From Amycolatopsis iheyensis (GTDB lineage: Bacteria; Actinomycetota; Actinomycetes; Mycobacteriales; Pseudonocardiaceae), in assembly GCF_024703995.1 (NCBI RefSeq), contig NZ_JAMXQV010000021.1, positions 114,420-178,419 on the forward strand: a DNA stretch of 64,000 nt, read 5' to 3'. Under the pieces are notes generated by a model. That model saw only the letters and a list, made by a program, of their open reading frames with translations. It was not told the DNA's origin and searched no databases. The position numbers were made by a program, and so were the translations under genes. Below are positions 35,601-47,600 of this stretch, piece after piece (the stretch's first letter is position 1; each line of letters begins with the position of its first letter).

Positions 35601-38600
35601 GCGAGGCGTTCGGCCCGGTCCTGGGCGGCGCCGCGCGTGCGGGTCAGCGCGGGCTGTGCGGCCCGGATCGCGGCCGCGTCTTCCAGGGCCTTGCCGCGCG
35701 TGGCGAGGAACCCGCGCTGCTCGGCCGAGTCGGGGTCGGAGCCCGCGGCGAGGGTCAGCGCCTGATCCGCGACATCGTTCAGCCGGGAGATTTCCGCGTT
35801 GCCCGCCCGCAGCCGCGCGCCCGCATCCCGCGCGTCGGTCTCCGCCGCGGCCAGCGCGTCCCGCAGTGCCTGCACGGCATCGCCCGAAGTGTCGACGCCG
35901 AGCGCCGGGCCGTCTTCGGTGAGCCTCCGCGCGCCTTCGCGCTGGTCGAGCCAGCGGTCGTCGGCGCCGCGCTGAGCCTGGTCGACGGCCTCTTCGGCGG
36001 TCCGCCACGCCTCGGCGGCCTCCTTCACCGCGTCCTGGGCCTGGCTCAGCGAGTCCGGCAGCTTCGCGTTCAGGAACGCCTCGACGTCGGCGTCGGTCAT
36101 CCGGACCAGCGCCGACGACGGCACCTTCACCTCGACCGCCGCGGTCCGCCCGCCGCCGACGTCGGCGACCACGCGGTACTCGACGTCGAAGCCGACCAGG
36201 CCAGTGCGGCCCTTCGGCTTGCCGGTCACCGACCGGTCGCCGGCGGACGTCGACGACGTCGGCTCGGCGGTCGGGTCGGGCGTGCGCGTGTCGAGCCCGC
36301 CCCACGAGTGCGCGTTCTGCGCGGTGTCGGTGACGCCGCCACCGCCGAGGTTGTGCTGCTGTTCGGAGCTGGACGACGCCTTGGCCTCGCTGGTGAAGGT
36401 CGCCGTCTCGGTGGCCGAGTGCTCCAGCTTCACGCTGTCGCTCAGCCCGGTGAGCTTCGGGTTGACGACCCGCGCGTACACCTTCACGGTGCCGTGGCCG
36501 CCGCGCAGCACGGCGGCCTCGTGCAGCTCGGGGACGTGCAGCGGGCCCTTGACCAGCTCGGGCAGGTGCGCCTGGAGCATCTCGTTGGTGAGGGCGGGCG
36601 CGAGGGTGGTCGTGTCGAGCAGGCCGTCGCGGGCCCCGGCGGTCCGCAGCGCCTGCCGGGCGGCGGCACGCACCTCGGCGGCACCGCGCAGGCCTTCGGT
36701 CGTCGCGGAGGCCGGCAAGGTGCCGTGCCCGCCGTCCTGCCAGGTCCTGAGGTCGGCGTCGGTGAAGGCCTTGACGTTCGTCGCCGCCGCGTTGTGGTCC
36801 TTCGAGGCCGAACCGGTGCCGATCTTCTGGTCGTCGGCGGCCGCCCGGACCACGAGGTCGGCGTCCTGCGAGGTGACCGGGAACGTCTTGCCGCCGCGCG
36901 TGACGACCAGCTCGAAGGTCATCCGCGCGCGGTAGCGCACCGAGGGCCCGCTCGACGACGCGGTCTTCGACGTCGTCTGCGTCCCGGTCGCGGTTGTCTG
37001 GTCGCTCTTGGTCCGGGTGCCGGACACTCCCTTGTAGACACCGTCGTAGCCGCTGACCTTCGGGTGGCTGTCGGAGAACAGCCCGCGTCCGGCGCCGCGA
37101 ACCTGGCCACCGTAGGACGACCCGTGGCCCGCGGTCTCCTTGGCCATCGAGGTCGCGGTGAGTGCGTGGTCGATCTCGCTGCCGTCGTGGGCCACGTCCA
37201 GGAACTCGGTTCCGGTGACGCGGGCCTTCAGCAGCACCTGGTAGGTGTCGGTCGTGACGACGCCCGGGTCGTGCAGGACCAGCGGCACGCCGCCGTCGAG
37301 CGCACCGTCCACAAGCGACGTAACACTCTCCGGGGACGCCGTGTCCAGCATCCGCTGCAGGTTGTTCATCGAGTCGTCCAGCACGGACTTCGGCAGCAGC
37401 GCCTCGCCGGTCTTGCCGAGCGACGTGCGCGTGTCCCGGATCAGGCCGCTCAGGTCCGGCGCGTCCTCGACGACGGCCGCGCCCAGCGCGCTCGACGTGC
37501 CGCCGACCAGCGCCGGAGCGGTGAGCGTGCCCGGCGCCGGGGTCCGCGGCTCGATCGGCGGCAGCAGGCCCTGCTCGCGAGCCTGGTCTTCGGTCATCCG
37601 GACGAACACCGCGCCCGGCAGCTTGACGTCGGCCCCGGCGCGCGACTTGCCGCCGTTGACGATGCTCTCCTGCCGCGTCTCGGCGACGAGCCGCACGTCG
37701 GCGTCGTACTGCACGAGCACGGTCCGGCTGTCCGATGGCGCCCGGCGGACGTGGTCGACGCTCGCGCTCACTTCGGCCGACGAGCCCTTCGTGCGGCTCC
37801 ACGGGCTCCACTTGGCCGAGGTGTAGAGCTGGCCCTGGCCGTGCGGGTCGCCGCCGTCGGGCCGGATCGTCATGCCGAACTGGACATTCGCTTCGACCGC
37901 CTGCTTGCGGGACTTCTCGGAGCCCGCCTTGGCGCCGCCGGCGAACGTGGTGTCGCTGCCGCCCGCTTCCGACGTCAGCACGAGCTTCGGGTTGCTCAGC
38001 CCGACGTTCATGCCGAGTGCGCCGACGCGGTCGGCGACCCGGCGTTCGTAGCGGAACCCGCCCGAGCGCGCGCCCTGGCGGAGGAACCGCGGCAGGCCGG
38101 CGCGGAACGCCTGCGGGGTGAACATCCGGTCGATGCGTTTGCGGGCCTCGCCGCCGGGCAGGCCGAGGACGCCGTCGCCGCCCGCCGCCCGTTCGAGCTG
38201 CCGGACGGCCTCGTCCCGAAGCGCCTCGGTGTTCGCGACGGCTTCGACGTGCAGGAACTTCGGGGCCGGCGGCCGGGCGGCCCCGAGCAGCGCGGCCGGC
38301 TTCGGCGCGGTGTCCAGGTCGGTGACCGACGGCTTCCCGGGGGCGAACCGCGTGGGATCGGTCTTGGGCGCCGAGCCGTCGCTGACCCAGAGGTCGACCT
38401 GACCGGAGATCTTCGGCAGGCCGTCACCGGTCTTGGCCACTGTGGACACTCGCGGCGTCTGGCGGAACGGCGAGCCGGGCGTCAGCTTCTTCACCCATGG
38501 GCGGTGGCGGGTGTGGCTGGTGATCTCGACCTCGAACTCGACGTCGTGCGCGAAGACCTGCGCGTCCGGGCTGCCGCCGGTACCGGTGGTCACGGTCGTG

Positions 38601-41600
38601 GTCGGGCCGCCGGAGTTCTTCCACGTCGTGGTGTCGGAGTACTGCACCGGCGTGACGGTCGGGCTGATGCCCAGCGACGTCAGCGGTGTCGTGTTCGGGA
38701 TCATCATCCGGCCTTCGAGGCCGACGCTCCAGCCCTTCTCGATCGTCGTGCTGCTGGTCAACGTCGGTGAGGAGACGGTGCTGCCCTTGACCGAGCGGCC
38801 GGTGGCCTGGCCGAGGTGGCGGCCCGGCGAAAGCTTCGCCTTGACCGTGACGCTGAGGTACTCGTCGGTGAACAGCCCGCGGCGCTTGAGCTGCGCCGAC
38901 ACGCCCGGTCCGAGCAGATCGTCCATCTTGGACCGCAGCGCGGCGGGCGAGAAGGTCGCGGTGAGCTTCCGGAGGTTGCCGAGGCGCTCGGCGGCATCGG
39001 CACCGGAGCCCTTCGAGACGTCGCGCTGGAACTTGTCGAACCGCGGGAGGAACTTCGCGAAGCCCGGGCGTTCGCGCAGCGCGGTCTCGATCTGGGCCTG
39101 CACCTTCGTCGCCGGGGCGAAGGTGCCGGCACGGACGTGCCCGGCGGCCGCGGCGGCGGCGAGGTACGGCGGCTCGAACCGCTTCTCCCCCGGTGTCACC
39201 TTGTCGCGGGTGCCGTCCGGCACCGGCAAGCCCTGCGCTTTCGCTTCCGGCAGTCCCATCCGGACATACGCGGTCGCGGGCACGGTGACGGTCTCGCCGC
39301 TCGAGGTCGTCACCGCGAGGTCGACCGTCACCTTGTACAGCCCGATGTCGCCCTTGGCGTTCAGGTTCGTCTTGGTGGTGCCGCTCGTGCCGCTCTGCGA
39401 GGTCTGCGTGACCTTCGCCGACGCGCTCGCGCTGACGCCCGCGACCCCGCCGGTCGCCCCGGGGATGTAGGCGCCGCCGCCGAAGATCCCGTTGACCTCG
39501 CCGCCGGACTTCGACGCCGCCGACGTGCTTCCGCCGCTGACGGCGGAGTCCGTGAGCTTCACCTCGGAGTCGCCGGGCACGGTGCCGAGCAGTTCGACGC
39601 CGGTCGGCTTCGCCCGCAGTTCGACCGCCTCGCGGTAGCTCCCGTGCGGGCTGAACAGGTCGTTCGACACCACCGGCGAGCCGGACAGCACGGTGCCGAG
39701 CACCTGCCGGAGGCCGGGGCCGCTGACGAAGTCGCGCAGCGCCGTGCGGCCGGGCGCACCGAACTTCGTGACTGAAGGGTGCAGCTTGCCGCTGACCTGG
39801 TCGAAGAACGCCTGCTCGTCGAGGAGAACGGCTTCCGGGGCAAGAAACTCGACGCGCTCGGCCCAGTCGTCGCGCGGGGTCGCGTCTTTTCTTTCGTGCG
39901 ATTCCAGGCCGGCGAGGTCGGTGGGGACGAGGAGCCGGACGCGGCCGTCCACTTCGGACCCGGTCCGCCCGCCGGTCGGGGTGGTGACGGTGATCCGGTA
40001 CTTCACCGGGACGTCGGCGCGGTGCAGGTCACCGGCGGAGTGGATCACCCGCTGCTCGGTGGCGGTGCTGGTCGAGGTGTGCTCGATCGCGGGCGACGCG
40101 AGCTGGGCTGACACGCCGACCGAGGCGTAGGGCCCGGCCGGGAACAGCCAGAACGCGGAGGTGGCGATGCTGCTGGTCGTGGTGTCGGCGTGCGGGTCGC
40201 CGTGGGTGGTCTCGTTCTTGTTCGTGACGTCGCCGGCCGCGGGAGCGGCGTCGGTGATCCGGTCGGTGGCGAGGTCGGGCTCGGCCTGGACGCGGACCTC
40301 GAACCACTTCTCCCCCACCCGCACCATCGACGCCTTGCCCTGGCCGAGGAACGACTCGAAGCCGCCACCCCGCAGGGACGCGGTGATGGCGTCGACGCCC
40401 TCGGGACGGCCGTCGGCCAGCGGGCGCAGCAGCTGCTCGATCTGAGCGCCGACCTGCTCGGCACCCTGGACGTCGACCGGGGCGAGGGCGCCGAGCGCCC
40501 GGCCTTCGCGCGCGTACTCGGGCAGCCGGGCCTGGAGGGGCCGGGTGTCCGGGGTGTCGTCGACCAGGACGTCGTCGCGGTGCGCCGGGTCCCAGCCGGC
40601 GACGAGCCGGTCGAAGAACTCGGCGCGGCGCGGCGCGTGCTGCCGGAGGTGGTCCGGGTCCAGGAAGTAGTACTTGGCGGTCTCGGCCATGTCCTCGTGG
40701 ACGTTGGTCGCGCCGTACTTGCTGATCGGGCGCTCGCCGTCGAACGCCGGGTAACCGTCGGCGTCCCAGTGTCCGGTGTGGACGTTGAAGTCGGCCTGGC
40801 TTCCCTTCATTTCCTTGAAGATCCGCTCGGCGGCCTTGCCGGACAGCTCGTTCTCGAGCCGGGCGAAGACGTCCGGGTTGGCGTGCGCCAGCCGGGTCAC
40901 GAACTCCGAGCGGCGGGGCGAGCGCGTCGCGAACCCGGCCGGGTCCAGCAGGTGCGACTTGAGGGCGGCCTTGAAGTCGGCGACGTCGTCGCGGATCTTG
41001 GGGTCGGCCGGCGCTTCGCCGCCGGGCTTGCGGTGCGGCGAGCCGTCGGCGTTCCAGCTGCCGACGTGCTTGCTGTAGTCATCGAGGGCGTAGGAAAGCA
41101 GGCCGTGGGCGAGTTCGTGGGTGACCGTGCCTTCGATCCCGCGGTGGCCGCCGCCGAACTCCTTGTTGATCACACCCATCGCGTACAGGTTCACGGTCTG
41201 GTGGGACCCGAGGTACTCCGCACGGGCGGTCGGCGCGATCTGGCCGCGTTCGACGCCGAACGACACGGCCGCGAAGTGCTTGACCTCCTGCTCGGCGTGC
41301 GCCCGGCTCGAAGTCGCCCGGCGCTCGCCGAGGATCGGCGCGTAGTGCTTCAGAGCGTCGTCGATCGCGCTGGTCTCGTTCTCGCTGAACTCGCGGGGCT
41401 TGACGCGGGCCAGCACCGTCGGCTTGGCCTGCGGGTTCGTCTCGTGCACGGCCCGGACCCCGCGCGCCGAGTCCCGGTCGGTGCCGTCGGGGCCGGGATC
41501 GGCGTCCCCGACCAGCACGGTCCCGTCGTGCACGGCGTCGTCGAACAGCTTGGCCAGTTCCTGGTACTTCTGTTCGTACGGCGTCTTCCCGCCGTCGCGG

Positions 41601-44600
41601 GGTTCGTTCGAGTAGGCGAACCGGTGCTCGCCCGGGACCTTGACGTGGTCACCGTGCTCGACGGCCAGGCCGGTCAGCTTGTCGTAACCGCTCTGGACCT
41701 CGCCGGTGGTGTCGTTGACGAACTTCGCCTGCGGGCTGTAGGAGGAGAAGTCCGCCTGGTAGTACTGGTGGAACTCGCGGAACAGGTCCCGGACGTCGGA
41801 CGCGTTCGGCGTCCGGCCGTCCGGGGTCTTCGCCTGGTGCGCGAGCGCCTTGACGAAGTCGTGAACGTCCTTTGCGGACACTCCCATGTCGCGGAAGTAG
41901 AAGCCGAACGGGTCGGAGTCGACGAACCGGCGGGCGATCTCGAAGTCGCGCTGGTTCGCCCACAGTCCTTCGTGGCGGTTCATCTGCTTGACCGCGCCGC
42001 GGTGCTCGGGCTCGCGGTCGTGGCTGACCTGGGCGTCGCCGTACTGGTTCTTCGAGTTCACCTTGTCGGCGTCGTGGAAGAGGATCGCCTTCGCGATCGC
42101 GTCCCGCGAGACGAACCGCCCGGCGTCCGGCTGCCCCTGGGTGAGCTTGAGGTACTGGTTGAGCACCATCTGCGCGTGCTCGCCGAAGGTGTTCGGCTTG
42201 GTCTGCCCCGGCGCGCGGTCCGGGCGGCCGTCGGCCTGCGGCTTGACGGTCTCGGCGAACTTGCGCGCGGCCTGTTCGTCCACACTGGACACGAGCCGGT
42301 CGAGGATCTTCTTGGCGGACCGCGGGTTCGGGCCGACCAGTTCGTCGTGGATGGCCGAGGTGAGGTCGCGGCCCGCCTCCTGGTGCCGGGTGAACACCGC
42401 GGGGTCGTTCTTCTGCGTGTAGCCGAGGGTGTGCTCGGCCTGCCAGCGGCCGAACTCGTTCGCGAACGGCGTGCCCTCGATGCCGTGGTCGGTCAGGTCG
42501 GTTTCGCGGGTGTCGAAGTCGGCCTTGATCCGGCGCTCGTCGGTGGCGATGGCCGCCCCGATCTCGGCCTGCGTCGCGAAGTCGGGCAGCCGGTCCATGA
42601 AGACGTCGGCGTCTTCGTGGGTGACGGGGTCGAACCGGGCGTTCCGCAGCAGGTCCGGGTCGTGCACCTCCGGGCCGACGGCGGTCGCGAGGTTCTTCCG
42701 GAAGCCGGGGTCGGCGAGCTTGCCCGCGTTCTTGCGGGCCAGTTCCTTGGCGAGCGCGTCGGCGACGTCGTTCTGCTTGGCCTGGAAGTGCGCGCGCAGG
42801 GCGTCGGCGTCGAGGCCGACCAGGGAGGTCTTGGTGACCGGGTGCATCGCCTTGGGTACCACTTGGGCCTTGAGCTGCGCGGCGAAGACGTCCGGGGCGA
42901 TGGTGACGCCCGGCTTGGCGAGCAACGTCTTGAGGTCCTGGTTCTTCGTGAGGTCGTCGGCGATCCCCTTGGTGAAGGCTTCGGCGCGCCTGCCGCTCAG
43001 GTACCCGCGTTTGCCCTGCGGGACCTGGTCGAGCCGGGTGCCGGGGTCACCCTTGAGCGCGTCGAAGTGCGCGCGGACGGTCTGGTGGACGATCTTGGCG
43101 ACGTCCGGTCCGAACGTTCCGGTGTCGCCGAGTTCGCCGGTCAGGCGGTCGGTCACGGCCTTGGTGACGACGTCCGCGGCTTTCGCCGGGACCTGCGGAT
43201 CGGCGTCCATCGCGGCGCGGATGTTCTCCAGGGTGTCGCGCCGGGCGTTCGGCGTGGCCTCGGCGAGGACCTGGTTCGGGAGCTTGAGGCTGTCCCTGAC
43301 CTCGCCCAGGATCGTGTCCTTCAGCTCCTTCGAGCCCACAGGGACGCCGTCCGGGGCGTGCTTGTGCACGGCGGTGTCGATGGCGGCACCGATGCCGTCG
43401 GCGAGCTGCCCGACGGTGGCCCGGCCGGGACCGTGGGAGTTGAGGAAGACGTTCATGTCCTCGGTGCGGCGCGTCTTGTTGTCCGCGGCGTCCTTCGTGG
43501 CGACGTCGGGAATGCTGTCCGCGGCCGGGCTGAAGAACAGGTCGGGCGCGTTCTTCCAGGTGTGGTAGTGGTTTCCGAGCGTCCGGGCGAGCCCGCGCAG
43601 CGCGGCGGGGTCGTTGCGGAAGTACTTGCGGCCGTCCGGCGTCCAGCTGAACCACGGGTCGTTCTCGCGGCCGAGCGCGGCGGAGTCGAACTCCGGGCTG
43701 ATGCCGAGCCGGTGGTAGAGGTCTGCGAGGTCTTCTTGACGGCCCGCGACGTCCGGCAGCTGGTGGTCGTGCCCTCCTGGGGTGTACGTGACGAGCGAGC
43801 CCTTGAGCGCTTGCCGCTGGAGCGCGTCGAAGTCCTGGCCGCGCAGGCCGAACTGGTTCGTGTCGCCGTTCTGGTCGACGTTCATCGAGAGACTGTTGCC
43901 CTGCGACCGCGCCTCGACGGTGGCCTGCTCGCTGATCCTGGTGAACGTGTCGATCGGGACGAGGAACGACCGCAGGACCGGCTGCATCCCCGGCCTGCGG
44001 TTGACGTCGTGCTCGTACTTCGCGGTCCACTGCAGGGCCCGCAGCGGGCGGCCGCCGCCGACCCAGAAGATCTTCGAGCCTTCTTTGCCGTCCCCGCTGA
44101 ACGGGTGGACGGTGCCGTCGGCGTCCTGGTGGACGTCCTTGAACTCCGAGCCGCGCGCGGCCGGGGTCAGGATCGCGGTGTAGAGGCGGACGTGGTGCTG
44201 CCCCTTGATCGTCTCGATCTCGAACTCGCCGCGGTGGACGACCTTGCGCCCTTCTTCGGTGCGCAGGACCGTGGAGCCGGGGTAGCTCACTTGTGGACGT
44301 CCGATGTGGACGTTCTCCTGGGTGCCGAGGTAGGCCGGCTTCCCGTCGACTTCGGTCCGGACGATGTGGACCGGCCGGCCGGTCTCCGGACCGTGGCTGG
44401 TCCAGTTTCCGTTGCTGCCCAGGACGTGGACGTGCACGTCGGCGGCCTCGGCGAGAGCGTCGAAGTCGGTTTCGCCCCGGTGGGCGTCGAGAGCCGCGCT
44501 GATGCGGGCGTGCTCGTTCGGCGCGTTGTCGGACAAGCTGGCGGCGACGGCCTCGCGGAAGTTGTCGTGTGGCGTGTCCCCGCCGACGTACACGGGGTCC

Positions 44601-47600
44601 ATGCCGTGCACACCGAGCAAGGTGTGCTGCGGCGGCGGCAGGACGCTGCGGTCGAGCACCTGGCCGGGGTGCGGGTCGTCGATCCGGACCGCGTTGACGG
44701 TGATGGGTGCCTTGGCCGGATAATGGTGACCGGACGGTGGCTTCGCTTGCCCCGACGGGGGTTCGGGACGCGGCGCGGGCGTGACGCCGGGGTCGTCTCG
44801 GTAGTGATCACGGATCGGCGCGGTGTCCGAGATCTCCTGGATCTTGGCGAGGTTCTGCTCGGTGAGCGTCGAGTCGGTCCACGCGTCGGGTCCCATCACG
44901 CCGGGCTGGTCGGTGCGGTGGAAGAGCAGGTGGTCGTCGCGGTAGCCCTCGCCGAGGCCGAGGTAGTGCATGACCTCGTGGGTGAGCCCGGTCTTGGCGT
45001 CGTGGACGTCCCAGTGCGTCTGGTCGGTCGGCCGCTTGCCATCCACAGTGGAGTCGTGGACGTCGACCGGAACGCCGCGCCGGTGGTCGGTGCGCCAATC
45101 GTCGTCGACTGTCCCTTGTGGAGTTTTCACGTCGACAGTGACGTGCAGCGCGTCGCCGCCCGGCAGTCGGTTGCCCTGGTTGACGGTGGCGTCGAGGTGT
45201 TCTTGCAGGTCCCGCGCGAGCTGCGCGCGGGTTTCCGGCGGCACCGAGCCGGAGTTCGAGGTCAGGTCGAGCGGCACGGTGAAGTCCCGCACCCAGCCGT
45301 CGCCGTCGGTTTCGTACCGACGGACGTCGTACCGGATCTGGGTGACGGCGCCGTCGAGTTCGGTGTCCTTCGGGCCACCGTTCTCGAACTGCCGAGCAAG
45401 GGACTTGGCGGGATCGAAGCGTTCGGAGACAAGCCGCGCGGGCGGCGCAGTACTCCGGCGGCTGGTGTCGGCCTTCCCCCGTGTTTCCGGCTGTCCAGGC
45501 GCGTGCTGCGTCTTTCCGCTGTCGGCTGTCGGCGCTGCGGCCGGGACGTGCCGCGGAGTGCTCACCTCGAGCGTCGAGTCGGTCCTGATCGCGGCGGCGG
45601 GGCCGGGCCGCCGGCTCGGCGTCGCGGTGCCGGCGTCTCCCGGGGTGGTTCCGGCCTTGACCGAGCCAGTCCCGGCCGCGGGCTGCGGGCTCGCGTTGCC
45701 CGGGCCCATTCCCGCCGCGGGCTGCGGACTCGCATTACTCGGGCCCGTCCCAGCCGCACGCTGCGGACCCGCGTTGCCCGGGCCCGTCCCAGCCGCAAGT
45801 TGCGGACCCGCGTTACTCGGGCCCGTCCCCGCCGCAAGTTGCGAACTCACGTTGCCCGGGCCCGTCCCCGCCACAGGCTGCGGACTCACGTTGCTCGGGC
45901 CCGTCCCGCTCACCGGCACCGGATCGGTCCCGGCGCCCGCCACCGGCCGCGGACCGGGGTTGGGCGCGCCCGTCGCGGTCATCGCGGCTTCGGTCGCACC
46001 CTTGCCGGCGATCGGCTGCGGACCGGCCTCGATCGCGCCCGTCCGCACCGGCTCCGCGCCGGCGTTGACCGCACCCGCCGCGGGCTGCGGACCGGCATTG
46101 GTCGTACCCGCCCCGGCGCTCTGTTCCGCACCGGCCGAGGGAACGTTCCCCGTGGAGTCTCCGTCGGTTGCCGGGACCGCGTTCGGCGGGTGGGTAGCCG
46201 GCGAGCCGGTCGCGGTCACCCCGCCGACGCTGACCGCCACCGGAGGAGGTGCCGGCGCAGAGACGTTCGTGCTGGGCCGAGTGTGGTCCGGTCGGCCTTC
46301 CCCGGTGGGGGACTTGCCGTCGGTGGTGGCCGGGTTGCCGTTCGTCCCGGATGAGCCGTCTCCCGGCCGGTTCGAGCCACCGGCGGCGAAGTCGGTGCCC
46401 ACCCCGGGTTCCGTTCTGGCAGCGCTCGGCCCCGGAGTGGCCCCGGTGACGGATGGAGATGCCGGCCCGTGCTGGTCCGCGGAGCCGACGCTCGGCGCTT
46501 CGACGGGATTCACGGCGCTCGAGCCGTTCGGTCCCAGGCCGGTCGCGGGGCCGCCGGCCGGACCGTGCGGCTCGGAACCGGTGCCGGGGGCAGGTGTCCC
46601 CACCGCATCGCGGCCAGGACCACCCTGCGCCGACAGGTGGCCGTTGGCGGAGCCCACCCCGCCGGCTGAGCCGGGGCCGCCGATCGAGGTGCCGGCCCCG
46701 GCGCCCGAACCCGCTCCCCCAGTTCCGTTGAGACCACCGGCCGTGGCCCCTGGTCCGGAACCTGTCGAGCCAATGCCTGCGCCGGAGTCACCAACGCCTC
46801 GTCCCACCCCGGCGGTGCCCGGCCCTGTCCCGACCCAACCCGGACCGCCAGGCCCCGCCGGACCTGGCCCGCCGGACTCACCGAGACCAGAGCCCGAGGC
46901 GGACTGACCAAGCCCGACACCGGAACCATCCGAACCGGACTGACCAGCACCGGTTCCACCCGAACCCGGCTGACCAACCCCGGCACCCGCCCCACCCACG
47001 GCAGACCCGGCACCACCCGAGGCGAGCTGACCAGCACCCGTTCCACCCACACCCACCTGACCAGACCCCGCACCCACCCCACCCACGGCAGAACCGGCAC
47101 CACCCGAGGCGAGCTGACCAGCACCCGTTCCACCCACACCCACCTGACCAGACCCCGCACCCACCCCACCCACGGCAGAACCGGCACCACCCGAGGCGGA
47201 CTGACCAGCACCGGTTCCACCCGAACCCGACTGACCAACCCCAGTACCCGCCCCACCCGAGCCGGAGCCAGTACCACCCGCGGTGGACTGGCCGGCGCCG
47301 CTGTCAGAACCACCCGTGCCGACTTGGGTACCCGGCCCTGCAGCGCCCGGGGCACCGGACTGGCCGGAGCCCGCCTCCGTCCCATTCGAGCCCTGCGCCC
47401 CGGAACCATCGTTCGCGCCGCCCGGACCTGCGCCGTTCGCACCGGAGCTCGCTCCAGCAGAACCAGGACCGGCCGAACCGGAGCCGTCCACCGGACCGGC
47501 TCCTCCATTACCCGCCCCGCCCGAAGCCGGTCCGCCGGAACCCGTCTCGGCGCCGGAGCCCGCTCCGTTCGCGCCCGGGCCACCGGTCCCCGCGCCGGCA

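Noticed and set aside
33833..46354. Very long open frames on the plus strand opposite the giant gene (for example 33833-38770 and 40190-46354)
   Set aside because: Their translations are low-complexity Arg/Gly/Val/Pro-rich and have no domains; they are antisense shadows caused by high GC at third positions of the giant gene.
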